From assembly GCA_910588925.1 (NCBI GenBank), contig CAJURV010000074.1, positions 1 to 9,010 on the forward strand: a DNA stretch of 9,010 bases, in the 5' to 3' direction. The stretch is from an uncultured Rikenellaceae bacterium. GTDB lineage: Bacteria > Bacteroidota > Bacteroidia > Bacteroidales > Rikenellaceae. This document shows positions 4,778 through 9,010 of the stretch, piece after piece. The position numbers were made by a program, and so were the translations under genes. A model generated the notes under the pieces. The model was not told where the DNA came from, ran no database searches, and saw only the letters and a list, made by a program, of their open reading frames with translations. Position 1 is the stretch's first letter; each line of letters opens with the position of its first letter.

Positions 4778-6859
4778 ATGACAAACTATTGTCCGCACAA
4801 GTCTATCGCGCCGTCAAGGTGGCTCATGACATTCGCACTGGTTGTGTGGAGCTCTTTGTCATACGCTCAGATGAGGACGGAGGATATATACGATCGCGGG
4901 GAGAGGCGCCGCGATATTCCGGCCACAGGTATCATCGACCCCGACGCCCCTGTCGATTCTATCGGCGGCAAGAAGGAGAGGCGCCAGAAGAGACCTATAG
5001 AGAGCTATCTTTTCGTCGATTCGGTGCGTAACCTCAACGCCTTTTCATGGCGTCACAACCCCTATAACAACAACGTGGTGCGTGTCGATATCGACACCAT
5101 GCTTTCGGGTTTCAACCGCGACTATATCTTCTTTCAGAACGAAAGTATAGGTAATGTGTATCTCGGTAACTTGGGCGGCGCCGTCATGCCGCTCAACTTT
5201 TTCGACAGGCGTCAGGCGTCTCCTTTCACCTTTTTAGATGCCTATAGCACCTATCTTTATACCCCCGACAACGTTCAGTATTATAACGCCCGCAGGCCTT
5301 TCTCACAGCTATCGTTCTTCATGTCGGGACAGAGCAAACGCGCCGAGGAGCAATTGCGTGTGTTGCATTCGCAGAACATATCGCCCTCCTCGTCGATAAA
5401 CCTCACATACCGTAACAACGGCACCCGCGGTATGTACAACAATCAGAAATCGAAAGACAAGAACCTGTCAATAGCTTTCGCCCACACCGGTCCCCGTTAC
5501 ACCATACACGGCGGTTACATCTACAACATGGGCGACATACAGGAGAACGGCGGTCTGGTCGACGACCGCGAGGTGACCGACACCGTCGTAGATCTTCCGC
5601 AGAACCTCAAGATGAATCTTAAAGATGCACGCAACGTCTTTAAGGGCAATACGTTATATTATACTCAAACCTACGGCATTCCGCTCGTGAGTCCAGATTC
5701 CTCGTTGGGCGAGACTATAGCGGACGTGCCCGCCGTATTCATAGGCAACGCTTTCAACTTCACGAAGTTCCGTAAGACATATACCGACACTCGCAGCTCG
5801 GTGGAGGAGGGCTTTTACCAGAATTGGTACGTAAATCCCTCGCAGAGTGCCGACTCTATAGCGGAGCATGAGATAGACGTGCGGTTATTCGCTCAGATTC
5901 AGCCGTATAACCGTAACGGTGTTTTTGGCACGATTGATGGAGGTGTAGGTTTCAGAAACGAGAGTTTCTATAATTTCAATCTCTCGGACTATCTGAGTCC
6001 GTCTAAAGGCGGCGATAAGCGTAACAGTCTTTACGTCTACGCCAACGCCGGGGGACGGGTAAGCAGATACCTGAGTTGGTCGGGGCGTTTCAGGTACACC
6101 CCGGTGGGTTATAGAAACCAGGACATGATGATCGGCGGGAACATAGAGCTATCCGCCTACATCAAAAACAAACCGTTGTCACTCACAGCTGATGTTCAGT
6201 ACGGTATGGAGACGCCATCCTACTGGGACGAACATTACTTCTCTAACCACTATGCGTGGAACAACTCTTTTGCGAAAGAGAATGAGACCCGTTTCAGCGT
6301 GCGTTTGACGGTACCCTCTATCGGAGTGGAGGCGGGCATGTGGCAAAGCCTGCTCGGCAACAGAGTCTACTACGATGCTTCGGGTATGCCGGCACAACAT
6401 GGCGGCACGTTGAGCGTGACGGGTGTTTCCCTCCGCAAGGATTTCCGCTGGCGCGGACTTCACTTGAATAACAGGGTGTTGCTCCAATGGAGCACGGCCG
6501 AAGAAGTTGTATCGGTGCCGATGTTATCGGCAAACGCCACATACTTTTACGAGTTTTCGGTAGTAAAGAACGTGTTGAGGTTGCAGTTGGGCGTAGACGC
6601 CTATTACAACACCTCTTATTACGGTCCGGGTTATAACCCCGCCACCATGCAGTTCTACAATCAACGCGAGGTCAAGACGGGTAACTATCTGTGGATGGAT
6701 GCCTTTCTCTCCGGCAAATGGAAGAGGGTGCGTCTGCTCGTCAAGCTACAACACTTCAACTACGAGCTCTTCGGCGGACGCCGCTATTTCCAGACGGCGC
6801 ACTATCCGCTCAACCGAAGGATGCTCAAGTTCGGCGTCTCATGGAACTTCTACGATTAA
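4778..6859 (+). CDS. Putative outer-membrane porin, Bacteroidota type (693 aa)
   Basis: The likely role is an outer-membrane beta-barrel for passive or semi-selective diffusion; the substrate is unknown. An N-terminal signal peptide is visible (basic R14, hydrophobic 17-28, probable cleavage after SYA at 28-30, before Q31). A polar charged segment (about 31-75) follows, with many prolines and basic residues. The rest alternates aromatic and polar residues with many Tyr, Asn and Phe, typical of barrel strands. The C-terminus KFGVSWNFYD has the aromatic-rich alternating look of a beta-barrel assembly signal. Length and layout fit the Bacteroidota putative-porin family (Pfam Porin_10 is my best guess from memory). 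An internal Met17 would also leave a workable signal peptide, so the start could be downstream; GAGG lies just ahead of the chosen ATG. It is driven by the promoter at 4718-4749 and is probably co-transcribed with the transglycosylase. Confidence 0.85.
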   Translation: MTNYCPHKSIAPSRWLMTFALVVWSSLSYAQMRTEDIYDRGERRRDIPATGIIDPDAPVDSIGGKKERRQKRPIESYLFVDSVRNLNAFSWRHNPYNNNVVRVDIDTMLSGFNRDYIFFQNESIGNVYLGNLGGAVMPLNFFDRRQASPFTFLDAYSTYLYTPDNVQYYNARRPFSQLSFFMSGQSKRAEEQLRVLHSQNISPSSSINLTYRNNGTRGMYNNQKSKDKNLSIAFAHTGPRYTIHGGYIYNMGDIQENGGLVDDREVTDTVVDLPQNLKMNLKDARNVFKGNTLYYTQTYGIPLVSPDSSLGETIADVPAVFIGNAFNFTKFRKTYTDTRSSVEEGFYQNWYVNPSQSADSIAEHEIDVRLFAQIQPYNRNGVFGTIDGGVGFRNESFYNFNLSDYLSPSKGGDKRNSLYVYANAGGRVSRYLSWSGRFRYTPVGYRNQDMMIGGNIELSAYIKNKPLSLTADVQYGMETPSYWDEHYFSNHYAWNNSFAKENETRFSVRLTVPSIGVEAGMWQSLLGNRVYYDASGMPAQHGGTLSVTGVSLRKDFRWRGLHLNNRVLLQWSTAEEVVSVPMLSANATYFYEFSVVKNVLRLQLGVDAYYNTSYYGPGYNPATMQFYNQREVKTGNYLWMDAFLSGKWKRVRLLVKLQHFNYELFGGRRYFQTAHYPLNRRMLKFGVSWNFYD

Positions 6860-6884
6860 CAGCATCTTCTGAAAAGGCCGTGAC

Positions 6885-6905
6885 ATCGGAGTGTGAAAAT
6901 CCGAT
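6885..6905. promoter_or_regulatory. Small hairpin in the porin-transglycosylase gap
   Basis: ATCGGA (6885-6890) pairs with TCCGAT (6900-6905) over a 9-nt loop. It lies in the 60-base gap and contains the alternative GTG start at 6893. There is no T-tract, so it should not terminate transcription. It might tune translation of the downstream gene. Confidence 0.25.
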
Positions 6906-6919
6906 CAAGACTTATTCTT

Positions 6920-8320
6920 ATGAGAAAGAAGTTATCGACGATTACATTAATCGTAATACTTATAGCAATATCGGTCGTATCGATCGTCAAGTTGACTGGT
7001 CGCGGCGACAGGGCCACCGACATGGCCGCTTTGAAGGAGCGCGGAGAGCTTCGCGTTGCCATCAATGTAAATCTTCCGGGCTATTTCACCTTTAACGGAG
7101 AGGCGTTCGGCTTCCAGCACGACGTTCTCGAAGAGTATGCCGACGCTCTCGGTGTAGACCTTAAAATATTGCCCGAAAAGAGTACAGAGGGGGCTATGGC
7201 CCTGCTCGATGCCGGCGAGGTGGATATGGTTGCCACAATGCCTGGTTATGTCGACTTGCAGGGTCGCATCAACCTTTCGTCTCCGGCCTATAACACCGGT
7301 TATGTTCTCCTTTCGTCGTCACGCATAGATCCTGCGGCGGCATTGCCCTCTCTCGACAGTCTGCGAGGCATAGTGGAGGGACATAGCGTGGTTCTGACGA
7401 GGGCATTCACATCGACACGCATATACGAGCGTTGGCTCGATCGCGTAAGTTCCAATTCGGCCATATCTTACGACAATACCATAGATCTGTTCCGCTCTCT
7501 CGATAACGGCGATATAGACTTCCTCGTGTGCGACCGTATGGAGGCTCAGTTAGGGCGTTATCTATACCCGTCGGCACGTCAGGTCTACACGTTCGACGAG
7601 TCGTTGTCGGCGGCCGTGGTAGTACGTGGCGGCGACATCGTCCTTCAGGAGAGTTTCAACGGCTGGGTGTCCGACTTCATGGCAACGGATCGTTTCGCCG
7701 CTCTGCATGACATATATTACGGCGACAATGTCATAGGTCACTACATGGACGAGGTGTCCGAGCCTATATCCGACGGCGTGGTCATATCCAAGTACGACGA
7801 TATCATCAAGCGGGCCTCTATGAAGGCCGGTCGCGACTGGCGGCTCGTGTCGGCAATAGCTTATAACGAGTCGCGTTTCAAGCCCGACGTCGTGTCGCCC
7901 AAGGGAGCTACCGGCATAATGCAGGTAATGCCCTCCATAGCGCGCGCTTTCGGTCGCTCCGCCGACCAGATGACCGATGCCGAGATCAATGTAGAGACCG
8001 CCCTCAAGCTCATCAATAAGATAGAAAGCTCTCTCAAGTTCGCACCCGGCACCAGTGAGTATGACCGCCTATGTATAGTGCTGGCATGTTATAACGGTGG
8101 TATAGGTCATGTTCTCGATGCCCGACGTCTCGCTGTCAAATACGGCGAAAATCCGGACCTCTGGAGTAGCGTATCGAAATATCTAGTCAAAAAATCCGAA
8201 GCCGAATACTATAATGACGAAGCCGTCACGTCCGGCCGCTTCTTAGGAAGCAACGAGACATGCTCATTCGTCTCCAAGGTGATGCAACGGTTTGCACACT
8301 ATCGGTCTAAGGTCAAATAA
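6920..8320 (+). CDS. mltF: MltF-like membrane-bound lytic transglycosylase
   Basis: This two-domain enzyme is expected to cleave peptidoglycan glycan strands and form 1,6-anhydro-MurNAc ends. Numbered from the ATG at 6920 (466 aa), it has an N-terminal hydrophobic segment (about 5-24) acting as signal or membrane anchor. A periplasmic solute-binding-like domain (SBP_bac_3, about 40-270) follows, and then a C-terminal SLT domain (about 300-440). The catalytic Glu317 lies in YNESRFKPD, followed by the family motif KGATGIMQVMP (about 328-338) and ACYNGG (about 389-394). This order matches E. coli MltF (YfhD). An upstream in-frame GTG at 6893 would put polar residues before the anchor and is less likely. 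The gap to the porin has no promoter, so the two probably share a transcript. The last ten codons and the stop codon lie inside a perfect palindrome, so the mRNA 3' end can fold on itself into the coding region. Confidence 0.9.
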   Translation: MRKKLSTITLIVILIAISVVSIVKLTGRGDRATDMAALKERGELRVAINVNLPGYFTFNGEAFGFQHDVLEEYADALGVDLKILPEKSTEGAMALLDAGEVDMVATMPGYVDLQGRINLSSPAYNTGYVLLSSSRIDPAAALPSLDSLRGIVEGHSVVLTRAFTSTRIYERWLDRVSSNSAISYDNTIDLFRSLDNGDIDFLVCDRMEAQLGRYLYPSARQVYTFDESLSAAVVVRGGDIVLQESFNGWVSDFMATDRFAALHDIYYGDNVIGHYMDEVSEPISDGVVISKYDDIIKRASMKAGRDWRLVSAIAYNESRFKPDVVSPKGATGIMQVMPSIARAFGRSADQMTDAEINVETALKLINKIESSLKFAPGTSEYDRLCIVLACYNGGIGHVLDARRLAVKYGENPDLWSSVSKYLVKKSEAEYYNDEAVTSGRFLGSNETCSFVSKVMQRFAHYRSKVK

Positions 8321-8389
8321 AAACAGGGGGATTCGCTAAGTAATCCCCCTGTTTTTATTTGACCTTAGACCGATAGTGTGCAAACCGTT
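8286..8389. repeat. Perfect 104-bp palindrome at the transglycosylase gene end
   Basis: The arms 8286-8333 and 8342-8389 are perfectly complementary over 48 bp around an 8-nt loop (8334-8341). The left arm includes the last ten codons (RFAHYRSKVK) and TAA of the transglycosylase gene, so the same peptide and stop are encoded in reverse on the - strand, ending at 8355. Symmetry stops sharply at 8285 and 8390. The middle part is a normal bidirectional terminator; the outer 33 bp of each arm are unexplained by terminator function. Confidence 0.95.
8319..8356. terminator. Bidirectional intrinsic terminator after the transglycosylase
   Basis: AAAAACAGGGGGATT (8319-8333) pairs with AATCCCCCTGTTTTT (8342-8356). 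The T-run is present on both strands, so it can stop transcription from either side. It begins within the TAA stop codon and is the core of the larger palindrome. Confidence 0.9.
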
Positions 8390-8439
8390 TTGGGGATGTG
8401 GCGTTTTTTGTGCCTCCCGGCAGGGCCATTTCATGGAGA

Positions 8440-8467
8440 CTTACTTTTGTCACTCGACAAAAGTAAG
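8440..8467. repeat. 12-bp perfect stem-loop containing two opposed -7-like boxes
   Basis: CTTACTTTTGTC (8440-8451) pairs with GACAAAAGTAAG (8456-8467) over an ACTC loop. Each arm reads TACTTTTG on its own strand, a match to the Bacteroidota -7 consensus TAnnTTTG, but neither has a TTTG at proper -33 spacing. From general familiarity, this kind of ACTTTTGTC hairpin recurs in Bacteroidales intergenic DNA; I cannot verify that here. Confidence 0.6.
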
Positions 8468-8477
8468 CAAAAACGAG

Positions 8478-8494
8478 GGGGCACAGCCCCTTTT
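8478..8494 (+). terminator. Weak terminator-like hairpin
   Basis: GGGGC (8478-8482) pairs with GCCCC (8486-8490) over an ACA loop and is followed by TTTT (8491-8494). The stem is only five pairs, and the T-run is interrupted after four. It may be part of the same structured element as the neighbouring 12-bp hairpin rather than a true terminator. Confidence 0.35.
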
Positions 8495-8691
8495 GAGGTG
8501 CGTGATATGGGGTAATACCGATTGCGTGGGTTTGAAGCACTTCATGTTCATTATGCGGCGTGGTTAAAAGATGGTGATGCGGAGAGTGTATTTGAAATGT
8601 TTCACGTGTATTGCGTTGGGGATAAAGATCAGAGAATGTAAAACGTTCTAAGCTGGCGAGACTGTAAGATACTATAAGACGAACTGATGGT

Positions 8692-8701
8692 ATGCGCATT
8701 A
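8692..8701 (-). repeat. TAATGCGCAT motif in the right arm, inner copy
   Basis: It reads ATGCGCATTA on the + strand and is the counterpart of 203-212. Its flank TCAGCTAATGCGCATA (read on the - strand) matches the left copy closely. Confidence 0.7.
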
Positions 8702-8716
8702 GCTGAAGCCACTCAT

Positions 8717-8733
8717 GCGGCACGGGGTGCCGC
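8717..8733. repeat. Conserved 7-bp stem-loop in the right arm
   Basis: GCGGCAC (8717-8723) and GTGCCGC (8727-8733) pair around a GGG loop. It is the exact inverted counterpart of the left-arm hairpin at 171-187. Confidence 0.75.
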
Positions 8734-8815
8734 TCCGCGATAATTACACGGATTAACCAAACAGAGGTTGGGAAAGCTGATGGCGAGCAAATACCATTAC
8801 TCCGCCACTAAAGAT

Positions 8816-8825
8816 ATGCGCATTA
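8816..8825 (-). repeat. TAATGCGCAT motif in the right arm, outer copy
   Basis: It reads ATGCGCATTA on the + strand and is the counterpart of 78-87. It lies 124 bp from the inner copy, keeping the spacing seen in the left arm. Confidence 0.7.
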
Positions 8826-8884
8826 ACTGCAAGTCGCAGGCATGCTAGCTCGCGTACACAACCAAAGACAGCAGGGCGCCGAGA

Positions 8885-8994
8885 CTTTTTAGACCTCAAA
8901 AATCGTCGATCGCGGTCGTGCGCCACCGGAGCGTACTCCGTGTACGTGAGGATGGCTCACGAACGGGATCGGCGATTTTTGTGGCTAAAAAGCG
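8885..8994. repeat. Right-edge inverted repeat with two internal hairpins
   Basis: C8897 to C8911 pairs with G8967 to G8981 (15 pairs, one G-T wobble), including AAAAATCG and CGATTTTT. Weaker complementarity extends out to about 8885 and 8994 (CTTTTTAG against CTAAAAAG). The 55-nt interior holds two hairpins: CGGAG-cgta-CTCCG (8927-8940) and CGTGAG-gatgg-CTCACG (8945-8961). Together they could fold as a three-way junction. The element overlaps the outer end of the right repeat arm. It is not a tRNA: it has no anticodon arm or T-arm pattern. Its function is unknown; it could be a terminator-like structure, a small RNA or an element end. Confidence 0.6.
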
Positions 8995-9010
8995 ACGGAA
9001 GCAGCCCCAC

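Larger units (their letters stand above)
8390..8655. other. Intergenic region with stem-loops, no gene
   Basis: Between the palindrome and the right repeat arm I find no credible gene. Reading frames of 63 codons (+) and 122 codons (-) cross the palindrome, the hairpins or the repeat arm and show no protein-like features. The region holds a perfect 12-bp hairpin (8440-8467) and a short GC hairpin with a T-run (8478-8494). Nothing recognisable lies in 8495-8655. Confidence 0.6.
8656..8902. repeat. Right arm of the ~248-bp inverted repeat
   Basis: This is the inverted partner of 1-248, with roughly 80-85% identity by eye and one 1-base length difference. Conserved blocks include the outer end (8881-8902, identical to 1-22 reversed), the hairpin at 8717-8733 and the motifs at 8692-8701 and 8816-8825. 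Homology with the left copy ends inward at about 8656. The left copy's 12-bp hairpin (269-294) and third motif (334-343) have no counterpart here, so the two copies are of unequal extent. The arms bracket all four genes in the window. Confidence 0.9.

Noticed and set aside
8376..8567. 63-codon + strand frame with a GTG start
   Set aside because: It starts inside the palindrome arm and reads through two stem-loops; there is no promoter or protein-like pattern.
8355..8723. 122-codon - strand frame ending in the same RFAHYRSKVK as the transglycosylase
   Set aside because: The shared ending comes from the palindrome. The rest runs through hairpins and begins inside the repeat arm, with no similarity to the transglycosylase upstream of that ending.
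1..8902. Composite transposon or defence island bounded by the inverted repeats
   Set aside because: No transposase, integrase or defence-type gene lies between the arms. The genes are core repair and envelope functions with ordinary composition.

Overview
The window looks like chromosomal DNA from a member of the order Bacteroidales (phylum Bacteroidota). The evidence is a TTTG-N20-TACCTTTG promoter (the -33/-7 pattern of the Bacteroidota primary sigma factor), a second TATATTTG -7 box, an outer-membrane beta-barrel of the Bacteroidota putative-porin type, weak or absent Shine-Dalgarno sequences, and frequent ATA isoleucine codons. I cannot place it to genus from sequence alone.

Layout. All four convincing genes lie on the + strand: a RecB/AddA-type UvrD helicase with a C-terminal PD-(D/E)XK nuclease domain (425-3703), phosphatidylserine synthase pssA (start best placed at 4031, end 4717), a putative outer-membrane porin (4778-6859), and an MltF-like two-domain lytic transglycosylase (start best placed at 6920, end 8320). 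The helicase is a separate transcription unit ending at an intrinsic terminator near 3775-3793. pssA has its own promoter with a very short leader. The porin has a textbook promoter starting at the base after the pssA stop codon, and the transglycosylase probably reads from it, because only 60 bases without a promoter separate them. That unit ends at a strong bidirectional terminator. Apart from the helicase (double-strand break processing), the genes serve the cell envelope: phospholipid synthesis, outer-membrane permeability and peptidoglycan turnover. They do not form an obvious defence or mobile system.

The unusual content is in the non-coding DNA. The block is bracketed by two inverted copies of a roughly 248-bp structured repeat (1-248 and 8656-8902, roughly 80-85% identical by eye). 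Each copy carries an identical 7-bp stem-loop and two copies of a TAATGCGCAT motif about 125 bp apart. The left copy sits in a 349-bp segment bounded by 12-bp inverted repeats, which resembles a MITE. The transglycosylase gene ends in a perfect 104-bp palindrome (48-bp arms, 8-nt loop) that copies its last ten codons and stop codon, inverted, on the other side of the terminator. The right edge holds a possible three-way-junction structure, and the gaps at 3704-4030 and 8390-8655 hold further stem-loops.

I see no transposase, recombinase, reverse transcriptase, CRISPR array, tRNA or rRNA. The window therefore does not show a complete new protein-coding system. Its novelty, if any, lies in the repeat family and the gene-end palindrome.
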